64,000 nt of DNA from positions 9,779,501 through 9,843,500 of the forward strand of contig NC_090287.1 of the NCBI RefSeq assembly GCF_037392515.1, read 5' to 3'. Every line of letters begins with the position of its first letter. Within the stretch, counting starts at the first letter, position 1. Source of the stretch: Haliotis asinina. Lineage: Eukaryota > Mollusca > Gastropoda > Lepetellida > Haliotidae. The notes under the pieces were generated by a model. It did no database searches. It worked only from the letters and a program-made list of their open reading frames with translations, and was not told the DNA's origin. Shown here piece by piece: positions 12,801-24,163 of the stretch. The position numbers and the translations under genes were made by a program.

Positions 12801-15800
12801 TAAAATGTTTGACCAAAGCGATAATCATACTGTACACTGTAAGTGGCATCATGTTTCAATGAATAAGGATCAAACATTGCCTGATCTCCATCAAAAATAA
12901 CATACACTTGAAACCATAAATCTGACTTGATAACAAAAGTGGACATTTCTGGTTATCTTTACACTTTATATATATATCTGTACACTTTATTATGAATGAC
13001 ATGCACAAAATAGTATGTGTGATTTGAGGCTGTGGTCTAGTTTCAGCTAGTGAGTGCCTCCTGTTATGACATTACAGACAGCAGGACATGCAACTCACTG
13101 GTTCATGTCTCCATGGAATCCTGTCTAGATCTGTTTTTGCAGAGGAATGCAATTACTTAAACAGCATCCATATCAATGACTTACACATCATTGGATCTGA
13201 AGATGTAGTTGAAGAATTCCTCATTTCCCGTAAGCATTTCAAGAGGGACAATTTCACTGACATCCTGTTTGGACGTGGCCCCCATGTACACACAGAGATC
13301 TTGGTTGATATGTCTCATATACTGCAGGATAGGCTCAATGTCACACTTCTTCCACTTGCACACAATATATCTGAAACAGAACCATTAAATCACCATTAAA
13401 TTTGTTGCAGTATCAGACTTGCACTAGTTGCACACATCAGATTAATATCAATGTTTAAAGAACAATTAATGATCACCTTTGATTACACAATGTATCAACC
13501 ATAGTTGATAAATACTCTGGAACCATTAGGAAACTCAATTTCTTCACGGTAATTTTACCATTTCCAAATTCCATATCCGTTCCTGTCGCTTGTACGCATA
13601 ACTTCAATGACTGGTCCTGGATATAAATATAACAGGATGGAAATAATGCAGTCGGTTTTCAACTAAGTGATATGCTGCAATATTCCAGCAGCTCATATAT
13701 AACCAGACAAACCAGTGCAATGTTCCTCTACATCAGGACTCAGTGAAACCATTCTCTTCCAAAAGAGGATACTTGAAACATGATGAGCCACACTTCACAG
13801 TGACATTCCCAATCTGTAGAAGGTTCTTGTGGCATGTCCGGTTATTGGGGAAAATTTCTGGCCAGGAATCCCAACTTCTTGACAATTACACAGGAGTACA
13901 AGCCTAGATAAACAAGGTATTGGGAACCTCTGGTTGATAATGACACAGGAGTACTAGCCTAGATACACAAGGTATTCATGACACAGGAGTACAGGATACA
14001 AGCCTAGATACACCAGGTATTCATGACACAGGAGTACAAGCCTAGATACACAAGGTATTCATGACACAGGGGTACAAGCCTAGATACACAAGGTATTGGT
14101 GATACGGGAGTACAAGCCTAGATACACAAGGTATTGGTGATACGGGAGTACAAGCCTAGATACATGAGGTATTGGTGATACTGGAGTACATGCCTTGATA
14201 CATGAGGTATTGGTGACACAGGAGTACAAGCCTAGATAAACAAGGTATTGGGACCTCTGGTTGATAATGACACAGGAGTACAAGCCTAGATACACAAGGT
14301 ATTGGTGATACGGGAGTACAAGCCTAGATACATGAGGTATTGGTGATACGGGAGTACAAGCCTAGATACATGAGGTATTGGTGATACGAGAGTACATGCC
14401 TAGATACATGAGGTATTGGTGACACAGGAGCACAAGCCTAGATACACAAGGTATTCATGACACAGAAGTACAAGCCTAGATACACAAGGTACGGGTGACA
14501 CAGGAGTACATGCCTAGATAGTCAAGGTATTCATGACACAGGACTACAAGCCTAGATACACAAGGTACGGGTGACACAGGAGTACAAGCCTAGATACACT
14601 AGGTATTGGTGACACAGGAGTACAAGCCTAGGTTCACAAGGTATTCATGACACAGGAGTACAAGCCTAGATACACCAGGTATGGGTGACACAGGAGTACA
14701 AGCCTAGGTACACAAGGTATTCATGACACAGGAGTACAAGCCTAGATACACAAGGTACGGGTGACACAAGAGTACAAGCCTAGATACACCAGGTATTGGT
14801 GACACAGGGGTACAAGCCTAGGTACACAAGGCTTTCTTGACACAGGAGTACAAGCCTAGATACACCAGGTACGGGTGACATAGGAGTACAAGCCTAGATA
14901 CACTAGGTATTGGTGATACGGGAGTACAAGCCTAGATACATGAGGTATTGGTGATACTGGAGTACATGCCTTGATACATGAGGTATTGGTGACACAGGAG
15001 TACAAGCCTAGATAAACAAGGTATTGGGACCTCCGGTTGATAATGACACAGGAATACAAGCCTAGATACATGAGGTATTGGTGAGACAGGAGTACAAGCC
15101 TAGATACATGAGGTATTGGTGACACAGGAGTACAAGCCTAGATACACAAGGTACGGGTGACACAGGAGTACATGCCTAGATAGCCAAGGTATTCATGACA
15201 CAGGAGTACAAGCCTAGGTACATAAGGTATTCATGACACAGGAGTACAAGCCTAGATACACCAGGTACGGGTGACACAGGAGTTCAAGCCTAGATACACT
15301 AGGTATTCATGACACAGGAGTACATGCCTAGATAACCAAGGTATTGGTGACACAGGAGTACAAGCCTATATACACAAGGTATTCATGACACAGGAGTACA
15401 GGATACAAGCCTAGATACACAAGGTATTCATGACAGGAGTACAAGCCTAGATACACTAGGTATTGTTGATACGAGAGTACAAGCCTAGATACATGAGCTA
15501 TTGGTGATACGGGAGTACATGTCTAGATACATGAGGTATTGGTGACACAGGAGTACAAGCCTAGATACACAAGGTATTGGTGATACGGGGAGTACAAGCC
15601 TAGATACATGAGGTATTTTGGTGATACGTGAGTACAGAGGAAAGAGGGAGCATCTTGAACATTTACTAGATGCAGGGATATGCATGCTACATAAACGTCC
15701 CATCATAATGATAAAACAAGAACTTCGGGGTGAATATTTTTACCTCTCGGAGTTTGCAGGACGACTAGTGACCGGTTTAATGATGCTAATCTTCTCGAAA

Positions 15801-18800
15801 GCGTGGTACATGAGGTACACGAGGCCCACACTGAATGGTGTGAACAGATCAAATAACTTGCAGACGAAGTGGCCACCTGTGAACATGCATACATCTATAT
15901 TTCCTGCATACACAATTAATGTAAGAAATCCAAACTGTTTTGTCCTCATCCCTGGTGTGTTCACAATGCACAGATATTCTCTGCATGTCTGTGTTACAAT
16001 AACTTTGCAATGTAATAAAACATGATATTATTGTTGTATTTTCTTTGTTTGCACATTGAATGTGTTGAAAGGGAAACATACATATCCAAATGTCCAATGG
16101 AAACAAACTTTATGAAAAGAATTAAATTAATGTCAAACATGGCACTGTAACACTGGCAGTAACTGGCAGGCTGGCTAATGACTAACACAAACATCAAGTT
16201 AAAACACCATCATTAATGACTGATGACAATTCATCTTTTCTAACACACACACTCTTGCACACTGAAGAAACGATAAATAATTAAAACAGACCATAACCAG
16301 ATCACTTCAAAACTAAATCAATATGTTTTTCTCGAGCTTTTTCACTTTTGTGACAATACCCTACAGAAACGTGGTCAAACGTGAACAAGTATTGAGGAAG
16401 GAAGTGAGCGTCACCTTCACGTAGAATGGACAGGGCCACCAGGAACTGGCACAGATACAGCTGCTTTGATAAAATTTCCTGGATGTTTTCTTGTCCCTCC
16501 ACTGAAAAACCCTGCAAATATCAAGTCACTCAATTAATTCCTCGATTAAGGCACAAACGATTGTAAAATATGTCGCCAACTTCTAAAAGATAATATTATC
16601 CTAAACACAAGATATCATTCAAGAGGTAACAATGTCTGTATGACACAACACTCCTCTTTACAGCCAACACATTATAATAATTTCTATCTAATCACAACAA
16701 ATATAGAGTACAATTAATGAATCTTAACATAAATGAAGTCATTCTTCACTTAAGATTCACTGTACATTAAGACCAGCTAAACTGCTTCAAATTACCTCAA
16801 ATAGCCTCAAATTAAAATACACTGACTAAATAGAAACACAACACTGAACTAATTCCAAGCTCTTACACCATCAGCCATGACAAAATGGACGCCCTTTCCA
16901 TCTGTGTTTTCCAGGACAAACTTCATGAAAGCTTCCTGATTGGCTGGTCTAAATATGTCACCATCGCCTTCCAAACCACCTTCACCTGCAGACAGATATT
17001 TGGTCTTGCTCCCAGACAACACTCATGTAAGTAGTACTAGAATGGTCATTTTCCTTTATCTACATCAATATTTAGAATCAAATTTGCTTTTTAACAGAAA
17101 TGGCTTGAAAGTCAAATGATCCAGCAATGATCTGGCTGTATGACATCAATCATCAGGGATGTCTGCCATATCGTCAACCTAGTCGTCAAACAGATCACCC
17201 AAGTCATTTGGTTGCCACTAACAACCATAATAGGTTGCTAAGGACCAAATCTAATCTAGAATGTTCTCAGCTGATTGGGTTGACACCATGATAATGCCCA
17301 TGTCCAAAACTTAGACCTAAGACTATGACAAACTCATTATTTCTTCAAAGGATTACAGTTAATTTTCGCACAGGAAATATGAATTTTTCAGGTGAGTGTA
17401 CAACATTAAGATATCACATATGTTACCATAATGGGGTTCGAACATTTCACTTGGTCCAGCGAAGAAGTCTTCTAATTTGAAGTCGTTGCCGCCTCTTAGC
17501 GTGAAGCCGAAGCCTTTCGCATCCCCCTTCTTCCTCCAAAGAACATACTCACTGAACCCCCCTGGCCCGGCACAAATGTCCGCAAAATACAGCAGTTCAT
17601 TGGAGCCAACCATTTTGTGCTGCACAGAGGACAAACAAACTCAGATAAAGAAATCTGAAACATGAAACACTATCACAACCTAATTTCACTGAATTTGAAA
17701 TATGAGCATTTTGGATAAATGCAACAATCATATACCGACCTGACACTGCACTGCGCTTAAGCTTGCCTACCTTAACCTAAAAGTCACTTAGAACCAGCAC
17801 AAACAGAACAATCAGAATACTTGGACAGGACATGGAAGTGAAGGTCCATCCCAGACTTGAGTATCTCAATAACAAAACATAACTTTAAGAAAAGAAAGTA
17901 CATGAAAGACACTGGTGTAAACCAAAATGAGGACCATACATATTCTAACACCCAGCTGACATTCAGTGGCCTCCCCAGCTGACATTCAGTGGCCCCCAGC
18001 TGACATTCAGTGGCCCCCAGCCAATACTCAGTGGCACCTAGCTGACATTCAGCTGCACCCAGCTGACATTTGGTGGCACCTACCTGACATTCAGTTCAAG
18101 TAAGACACTTTTCATTTGGCCATGTTTCGAAATGTCTGTCCATCATTAGGGTTACAGTACACCAACACTTTAATTTTGTTTTGTTTAGAAATGACCACAC
18201 AGACTGTTTTCAAAGATAAACAAAGTGTAATGCTTACTGAGGGCATGCTGCAGAATACTGAGTTAAGTGGTCAGTGGGTTTCTTCTGAGGATATAAAGTT
18301 AGACTACTTACACCATCAGGAGATTTAGGTGTTGTGAACATGAAGTCTAACAGAGCATCCATGTTGGCCATTTTCATTGCCGCTCTGCAAAGCCAAATCA
18401 AACAACAGTTGTCAATATCACTTTACTAAATCAAACAAAGACTTCAAACAAATGATGTGACACACTTCCTCAAGATACATCGCAGTCTAGGTTTTACTGG
18501 GTGGAAGTATGACATGCTGTTCAAGTGAATTGGCTTAATGTTTCTGGGATCACTTTTCCTGTTGTCATGGCATGTCACTCAAAGTGACACAAGTCAGACA
18601 TTTACCACTTGGTGCTGACAAACAAATGATCATAATCACTGGATTCAAACTCACTATCAGAGGACCTTTACAATCTGAGGAAACCCAAGGGACACAACTC
18701 CATATCAAATGATGGACACCAAGGACCCCTCCCTCTGTATACTTGTGAGAATTAAAGCATTAACAATGAAATACTCATGACATGCTTTCCATACGGATAA

Positions 18801-21800
18801 TTAAACCAGACAGTTATCACATCTACAACACTACATCTGTTTTATACATTCTGCAAAATCATACTGTTCCCTGTGGCTGTGTTGATTTGGTTTGTGAATA
18901 TAATATATTTTGACCAAAGGATTCGCAGTTAAATCAGTCTGTAAATGAACACACAAAACTGGGCTTAAGTAGTAAAACTTATAGTAATACAAAACAACAT
19001 CTGATCTAGTTTAAGATTACTGAAAACTTGCATTTATAATAAACTACAACCCATAAGATTTCAGTACACTAGGGTGGGTGTTCTCACCTGTTGAGGAAAA
19101 AAGCACCTCTGATGGTTTCATAAGGATTGGATCTTGTTCTGGCTCGCCTCATTTCCTCTGGTTCCAGTTGATCAAACACGGACTACACAAATTAGATATT
19201 ATTGTGAACATTGTGCCAGTAATTTTCTTTCAAAATGACAATGAACATACTTTCTACTTAACTGTCAGCACAAAAACTAGACAAAGATGTAGTCATAAAA
19301 TTAAGTTCTATATAAAATGTTGGAAAAATAGTTCTTTCAGTGGGAGACCAGACTATTTCGAAGCTCTCAAATCTACTTGGAGCATTAAAACCTGTGATGA
19401 GTAAGGGTGATAATGCATGGAATGAGTCAATTATAGGCTGTAAGGATGAAAATGGGATGATCATCACCTTAGGAGATGGGGAATAGTAATATTAAATAAG
19501 TGATATGGAGCCTTTGGGAGAGACTACGCAAAAGTTGCAAGAAAGATTCTAATTTCGTTAGATAGAGATACATACCTTGCTGCCTAGGATCATTCGTAGA
19601 ATATTTGGTGAACAGAATGTGTCTTCATCATCAATATCTCTTTTTTTCTGAAAACATTTGATACAAAACATGTATTTACAATTTAGTTCACCCACACAAA
19701 CACAAATAATGTTTGTTTTTTGATTATCTGAACAAGCCAATGGTCAGCAAGGTCACAATGACACACATTCAGCCAGTTCATGCATATAACCACCAACCTA
19801 TTAGTCAGCTCTTACCACCAGTTTGGAGGGAACAATGCAGTGGTGTACACAAGAATCCAAGCAGGTAAAAGATTTACATTATTGACAACCAGTAGCATGT
19901 GTTAAACACAGCTGAAGATCACAGTCTTCTGGGTCATTTAGTGCTAATATGGTCCAACACTGTATTCTTACAAATATACAAACAGAACATGTATGCCAGC
20001 ATATAACCAAGATATAGATAGATAATGGTGCCATACTAGAAGGCAAGAAACAGTGAGTTTAGTTTTATGCTGTGTTTAGCAATATTCTAGCAATATCATG
20101 CTGAGGGACACAAGAAATGGGCTTCACATATTGTACCCAAGTGTAGAATCGAAATATTCTGGCTAAGCTAGAATTTCCCCTTTGATAAAAGAACAAGGGT
20201 GGGATAGAAGAAGCCTTTAAAGCTGATTCTCAAGGCAAGGAAAGTTTGGCCTGGGACAAAGTTTCCTTGGGGAAGGTTTGGTCAGGGGGGCAAGTTAGGC
20301 ATGTTAACCCGCGTCTTCAGCATGGTGAGCGAATGCATTAACCACCACCCCATGTTAAGAAATGTTTGTGAGACACATGTTCACAGGACTTGATGATAAG
20401 TGCTTAAACATGATAAAGAAGCATCAGCTCCCCCATTCTCATTACAATTCTACCTTTATCATGATAATACAAAATGAGGCAACAGTGAAACATGTGTTCT
20501 GTGATTTAGGCTCTGCACAAGGAGAATGCACTACTTGACACAAGACTGAGTTCTCTTACTGGTCCTATCTCTTTCCACGTCATCATCTCCTCCAGGGAGG
20601 GGACAGCAGCAACGCAGGGTGGGCACCACTCCACATCCTCCTCCATGATCACCTGTCAACATCATATCACACAACGTCAGCGACAACACCACAGTATGCT
20701 GGGAGCTTAATATTTCCTCAGGGATTCTACTCACAGAGTGTTGCATTGTTTCAGTGTAATGGTTAATCCCCAGTTGCTAGATAGATATTTATCACAAAAT
20801 CTGAATTGGACAAGGAAAATGTTGACTGAATTTACATAAACCCAGGCTGCTTGGACTGCGAATCTGCCATACCTCAGTCCAGATCCAGGAATTTTGAACG
20901 GGGGTGGTTGGAACCCCCTGAACCCCTCAGTGGCTCCATCAAAGTAAAAATAAGTCTTCAGTGTGATTGTAAATCATTTTCAAAAGGGGGGTTCGAACAC
21001 CCTGAACTGAACCTCTGAATCGGCCCATGGGTGGTACTGGTAAACTTTCCAACAAAGAGTGCTTGTTTCTTTTACATACAGTGTGTCTTTATGAATATCA
21101 TCCACACAGCAGTCTGTGAATGGTGAGACACAAACAGAGGCATGCTTGACATAACCATGAATGTTGTAAATTTACTGTTGGGTATTGAACTGATTGTCAA
21201 ATAAATGTCACCTACTTCCGTACTTGTCAACTTAAAGAACTTTTGTATTTTCAGGCAAAATGTGGTAAACAAACTCAATCCATGTGACTCACTTCTTCCT
21301 CTTCAAAGTTCCACTCAATGTCTGTTGCCTCAAGGCCATCCAGGTGAAGACCCAGACCTCGCCGACCTCTCTGATTAGAGGCCTCCACAATCTCAACACG
21401 TCCTTGACCAAACTTTCCCAGACCTGTGCCAGCCTTGTATCCCATTTTTTCCTGTAACACACATGAGCCACAAGTATCAAATTACTGTAGAAACAACATC
21501 AGTGATCATTGTCCATCATTCATTGATTGTGGTGGCATATCGTGGATTGCGGTGATGTGTGGTCCTGTGCACAGAGCTCAGGTAACAAATCAGTTAAATG
21601 TTGAGCACAGAGACCTCTTAGGTAGCGGACTGTGTTATGTAGCCAGTCAGTTTTTGAACTTCAGTCCTGCTCCACAATGAAGCAAAAGATATGATTCATG
21701 TGGTCTCACCCAAGTCAAGTGGGTTTGTTAAACATTTGCTACTTCACCCCACAGAAAAATGGCTACTTGATGGAATAAATAATGAGACTATAACCTTCTA

Positions 21801-24025
21801 GGACCTAACAGGCAGCTTGGGTTATTCAGAGTATAAAATTATAATGCTCTGTGCTGTTTAGCAATATGAGCATACCTAGTGTGAAATTTTGGCACTATAT
21901 AACTGGACACATTATAGTTATCATCATTCAGAGCCAAGCGAGTGAGTGAGTGAGTGTATTATCCCATCAATTCTATAATATAGTTACAGTCATTCTACTA
22001 CCAAAGTAATATGTCATGCCAAGAAAAAACATTTCTTTATTCATAGATCTAATACACAGAATCTGTTGAATGCAACATTAGTTACAGAAAATGACTGATG
22101 CATCACTAGAAAATCTTACCATCATCTTGCTAACTTTCTCTGAGCTGACGGAGGCCTTGGTACCAGTGTTTGTCTTAATGTATTTAGATAGGGGCTCCTC
22201 ATTGTCTGGATCCCCTCCTCCAATGTCACCCCCCCCCATGTAGGATCTTTTACCAGTTCCTCCCAATGATGGACGTGCATCATCATCAGAAGTATCTGTA
22301 TCTTTAAGGAAAATAAATGTTAGGATAATATGAACAATGCTAAAAAAGAAGTTTAAAATATAATATCAGTGAGAACATAATGGTAAGGTATAAAGGAATA
22401 CATCTTAATATATTGTGAGATAAACAGAAATTGGAGGAAAATTACCAAGCACATTGCAGTGAGGGCTATAATATTTTCAAAAGTTAAGGGACAGACCAAA
22501 GAATTGTACCAGTCAAAATTGACTAATGGCTAATGGCTAGCGACCAGTTATCGCCATTTTAAAGCGTTTTTTAATGATTTGCGCCATTATTTCTTCACAG
22601 AATGAAATGAAATTTATCCTAATGATAGATCAGCTATTCACCGATGTTTTCTGCTTGTTTACAGTTGTCGATCGTGTTTCTCCAAAATGCGGTCAACAGG
22701 AACCGCGGTAGAGTAGATTGTGCTTTCCCTACAACTAACAAGACCAGTTATCGCCATTTCTGAAGTTTTTATGTTATTCACTTAATTTGACATAAACTTG
22801 GTAATTAAACTATTGTCTTTCAAACCTTGGCATATTGAAGAAATTTCATAATTGGAATTTGTTTAAAAAAAAGAAGTTTAAAAGAACAAAACTCGCTCTC
22901 ATTGTGAATGTTGACAGATGCTGATATAAGCTGATGGGAATATGGAGATGTCACCGCGGGGTTGAACTTTGACATTTTGAGTAGTTGTTTGCAATTTTGG
23001 GAATGTTTGTTTTCTCAAGGAAAATCGTAAAGATAAAGGTGAAAACTGACAGTTATATTTTGTGAGTATTGTCTGCATGGTATCTATCAAGTCCATAAAA
23101 CGGAGATGAAAATTTGGGTCAATTCAAAGTTAAGTGATTGACTTTGGCATTATATGCATGTTCAGACAAATTAAAATCTGCACTTTTTGTGGACTGAATT
23201 GTCAAGTCATAGATTCACAACACTGCCAGGATAATTTTAATTCAATTCTCATTGTTTATGAAATTTCATGCTCACGTGACAGCCCCCTAATGTGTTTGGG
23301 TCTCATCTTCCGAGGGATTCATATTTTGTAATGTCTACATTGTAAAATACTCCCAGTAATTTTAACTGTTGTTACCTATCATTTTGGGGGGATGTGTCAA
23401 TATGTAAAATGCTATGGAAGTAAAAGTAAGCTGTCTGTGCAAGCGCTACAGCCATGTGTTGGTGATAATTGGTCGCTAGCCAGGTTGCTTAGCAAAATGG
23501 CAGGAGTTTTTTTTTTAACACTTCTAGAACCAAGCATTAGCAAACACAATTATGTTGGCAAAAAATATATTTTGTGTTTTTAAATAATTGATACACTTGG
23601 ACAGCAAATCCAAATTCAGTTTGCTAGTTATGTCGTTACAGTGGTGTATACAACTTGTTACAATAAAACAATTTTGATCTCAAAATCGTAAATTATCAAT
23701 ATCACTGCCAGCGCACATTGCTGACAGTTGACTGAACAAGATTTGGGCCAATTGTTTTCGTGAAATGAAGCAGTCATAAAATAACTAATCGAACATCATT
23801 CGATTGGTAAATTGGTAGAAGACTGGATTTATAACATTAGCGTCTTGATTATGGACATCGAATTTAATCTATTTGTTGCAGCTCCTCGCAGTAAAATTAC
23901 AACACCGCACGTTACGCAGAATATGCTACTTTCGATTTCACTTTAGTTTAATACCAATTTATCGATACCTTAAATATATATCATTACAGGATTACTGTTA
24001 CATACACACCTGACAACTGACTCAT
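5784..24025 (-). CDS. CMTR1: Cap-specific mRNA (nucleoside-2'-O-)methyltransferase 1, complete 22-exon gene
   Basis: CMTR1 is the nuclear enzyme that uses SAM to methylate the 2'-O of the first transcribed nucleotide of capped pre-mRNA (cap0 to cap1). Coding exons, in order: 24010-24025, 22120-22301, 21293-21451, 20560-20652, 19576-19647, 19088-19182, 18312-18384, 17427-17619, 16867-16985, 16415-16511, 15744-15876, 13185-13370, 12716-12772, 12394-12451, 11315-11383, 10630-10764, 10129-10257, 9922-10013, 9460-9576, 6692-6804, 6103-6211, 5784-5916. All introns are GT-AG, every phase joins, and the sum is 2430 nt (809 residues plus stop, against about 835 in human). Domain order is acidic N-terminus, G-patch (about 61-107), Rossmann-fold methyltransferase (about 200-415), guanylyltransferase-like region (about 512-729), WW-like module (about 730-766) and C-terminal tail. 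Lys210, Asp333, Lys373 and Glu410 fit the K-D-K-E tetrad. CMTR2 is excluded because it has no G-patch or WW. Boundaries were placed by hand against remembered family sequence; no transcript was seen. Confidence 0.95.
5955..6058 (-). repeat. SINE family B fragment in CMTR1 intron 21
   Basis: The sequence GTCAACCAAGTCAATGAGCC..TGACCACTAGTC..AAGCATGGGTTACTGAAGATC is the head part of family B read on the minus strand. It occupies most of the short intron between exons 22 and 21. Confidence 0.6.
7411..9016 (+). pseudogene. Broken Ty3/gypsy-like gag-protease remnant (in CMTR1 intron 19, antisense)
   Basis: A degraded retroelement sits opposite to CMTR1. Frame 3 between about 7725 and 8906 reads first a gag capsid-like segment (about 7785-8070: [46 protein letters not shown]), like the PNMA-type gag of Ty3/gypsy elements. 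After a diverged middle comes an aspartic protease (about 8460-8800) with the active-site [10 protein letters not shown] and the C-terminal PIILGTNVL motif. The frame is broken by a TGA at 8067-8069 and a TAG at 8376-8378, and no reverse transcriptase or integrase follows. No zinc knuckle is evident. A short ORF from 7411 may be a further piece of the leader or gag. It is non-functional as it stands. Confidence 0.75.
7647..7776 (+). repeat. Direct repeat, left copy, flanking the gag-protease remnant
   Basis: The block runs from CAGCGACCTTGTTTCAAAAG through AAAACTAGAACCTCT and TTCTTCTAGACAGAACTCA to TTTGTTTCTC. It recurs at 9090-9236 in the same orientation. It merges directly into the gag-like frame, so it may be leader sequence or a remnant of an LTR. 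Confidence 0.7.
9090..9236 (+). repeat. Direct repeat, right copy, flanking the gag-protease remnant
   Basis: This is the second copy of the block at 7647-7776. It shares CAAAAGTGATCGTT, TGAAAACTAGAACCTCTTCC and TTCTTCTAGACAGAACTCAA, and carries about 17 extra bases near 9120-9140. Confidence 0.7.
9460..13370 (-). CDS. CMTR1: CMTR1 exons 12-19: end of catalytic domain and guanylyltransferase-like region
   Basis: Exon 12 (13185-13370) starts [15 protein letters not shown]. Exon 13 (12716-12772) reads [17 protein letters not shown], exon 14 (12394-12451) [19 protein letters not shown], and exon 15 (11315-11383) [20 protein letters not shown]. Exons 16-19 (10630-10764, 10129-10257, 9922-10013, 9460-9576) encode the noncatalytic guanylyltransferase-like region, including [15 protein letters not shown] and [18 protein letters not shown]. 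This region packs against the methyltransferase in the human protein. No in-frame stop or frameshift was found. Confidence 0.93.
10465..10545 (-). repeat. SINE family A head fragment in CMTR1 intron 16
   Basis: GATTAAGCATGACGAGCAAG followed by TGCTTTAACCACTAGGTTA matches the tRNA-like head of family A on the minus strand. The tail is missing. Confidence 0.5.
11927..12145 (-). repeat. SINE family B, near-complete copy in CMTR1 intron 14
   Basis: GTGAGTAGGTGAGCGAGCAA, TTTAGTTTTATGCCACACTC, AATATTCCAGGTATATGG, GACCAGACAATCCAGTGATC and TATGACAAGCATGCTTTACT are all present in order. It is the longest copy of family B inside the CMTR1 gene. Confidence 0.75.
13880..15636. repeat. 38-bp minisatellite, about 45 copies, in CMTR1 intron 11
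   Basis: The unit is close to ACAGGAGTACAAGCCTAGAT followed by ACACAAGGTATTGGTGAC. Common variants are GATACGGGAGTAC, ACATGAGGTATT, GGTACGGGTG and GGTATTCATG, and some units form higher-order groups. It fills most of the intron between exons 12 and 11 and produces long spurious ORFs on the minus strand. Confidence 0.95.
15744..18384 (-). CDS. CMTR1: CMTR1 exons 7-11: RrmJ-type methyltransferase core
   Basis: Exon 7 (18312-18384) carries AAMKMANMD with tetrad Lys210. Exon 8 (17427-17619) has the SAM-binding loop [19 protein letters not shown]. Exon 9 (16867-16985) holds the [11 protein letters not shown] loop and MADG with Asp333. Exon 10 (16415-16511) reads [17 protein letters not shown]. 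Exon 11 (15744-15876) reads [16 protein letters not shown] with Lys373, then [12 protein letters not shown] with Glu410. All catalytic positions are intact, so an active enzyme is expected. Confidence 0.95.
17950..18094. repeat. 21-bp minisatellite, about 7 copies, in CMTR1 intron 7
   Basis: The unit CCCAGCTGACATTCAGTGGC repeats with small changes (CCAATACTCAGTGG, AGCTGCACC, TTTGGTGGC). Each unit carries a CAGCTG E-box hexamer or a one-base variant. Confidence 0.85.
19088..20652 (-). CDS. CMTR1: CMTR1 exons 4-6: linker into the methyltransferase fold
   Basis: Exon 4 (20560-20652) encodes [15 protein letters not shown] and exon 5 (19576-19647) [19 protein letters not shown]. Exon 6 (19088-19182) encodes [20 protein letters not shown] then [10 protein letters not shown]. 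The [30 protein letters not shown] block is the most conserved entry into the CMTR1 catalytic domain and fixes these exons without ambiguity. Confidence 0.93.
20050..20345 (-). repeat. SINE family A, interrupted copy in CMTR1 intron 4
   Basis: The tail (CAGTGAGTTTAGTTTTATGC, AGCAATATTCTAGCAATATC), the middle (GGGACACAAGAAATGGGCTT) and a diverged tRNA-like head (CATGGTGAGCGAATGCATTA..ACCACC) are present. About 100 bp of unrelated sequence separates middle and head. Confidence 0.6.
21293..22301 (-). CDS. CMTR1: CMTR1 exons 2-3: acidic N-terminus and G-patch
   Basis: Exon 2 (22120-22301) encodes a Ser/Asp/Gly-rich low-complexity stretch and ends SSEKVSKMM. Exon 3 (21293-21451) continues [18 protein letters not shown], then [15 protein letters not shown]. 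Glycines at the G-patch signature positions are present. In CMTR1 the G-patch binds the DEAH helicase DHX15. The exon 2/3 join falls inside the G-patch at phase 0. Confidence 0.95.
21510..21765 (+). repeat. 5S-rRNA-like SINE, diverged copy in CMTR1 intron 2
   Basis: It shares GATGTGTGGTCCTGTGCA, AACTTCAGTCCTGCTCCACA, AAGTGGGTTTGTTAAACA and TATAACCTTCTAG with the copy at 24450-24720, in the same order and orientation. The 5S-like block is decayed here. Confidence 0.65.
24010..24025 (-). CDS. CMTR1: CMTR1 exon 1 (coding part, start codon)
   Basis: ATG at 24025-24023 begins Met-Ser-Gln-Leu-Ser, then a donor GTGTGT follows. The phase (one base left over) fits exon 2, which continues Asp-Thr-Asp-Thr-Ser-Asp-Asp-Asp. 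A TTTATTTCAG acceptor-like tract lies just upstream, so this 16-nt coding piece may belong to an exon spliced to a further 5' noncoding exon. It is the least certain exon of the gene. Confidence 0.65.
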
Positions 24026-24153
24026 GATTTGTTTGCACTGAAATAAAGATGGTTTTGTCAAAAAGTTTCCTTCAACACACTACGGATTCATCAACACGAT
24101 GATAAACATACAGACGGTTCGTTATCCGCGAAAGCTTAGCGCCTGTTTGTTTA

Positions 24154-24163
24154 ACCGGAAGTG
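24154..24163 (+). promoter_or_regulatory. Consensus ETS (GABP/ELK) site in the CMTR1 promoter
   Basis: ACCGGAAGTG is a full match to the ETS-family consensus common at housekeeping promoters. It lies about 130 bp upstream of the CMTR1 start codon, where the transcription start would be expected. Function is inferred from position and motif only. Confidence 0.4.

Noticed and set aside
13880..15636. CRISPR-like array or coding repeat protein (minus frames such as VSRLVLP repeats)
   Set aside because: Units are directly adjacent with no unique spacers, the locus is a eukaryotic intron, and the frames arise from repeat periodicity.
5784..24025. CMTR2 instead of CMTR1
   Set aside because: The G-patch before and the WW-like module after the methyltransferase are CMTR1 features that CMTR2 lacks.
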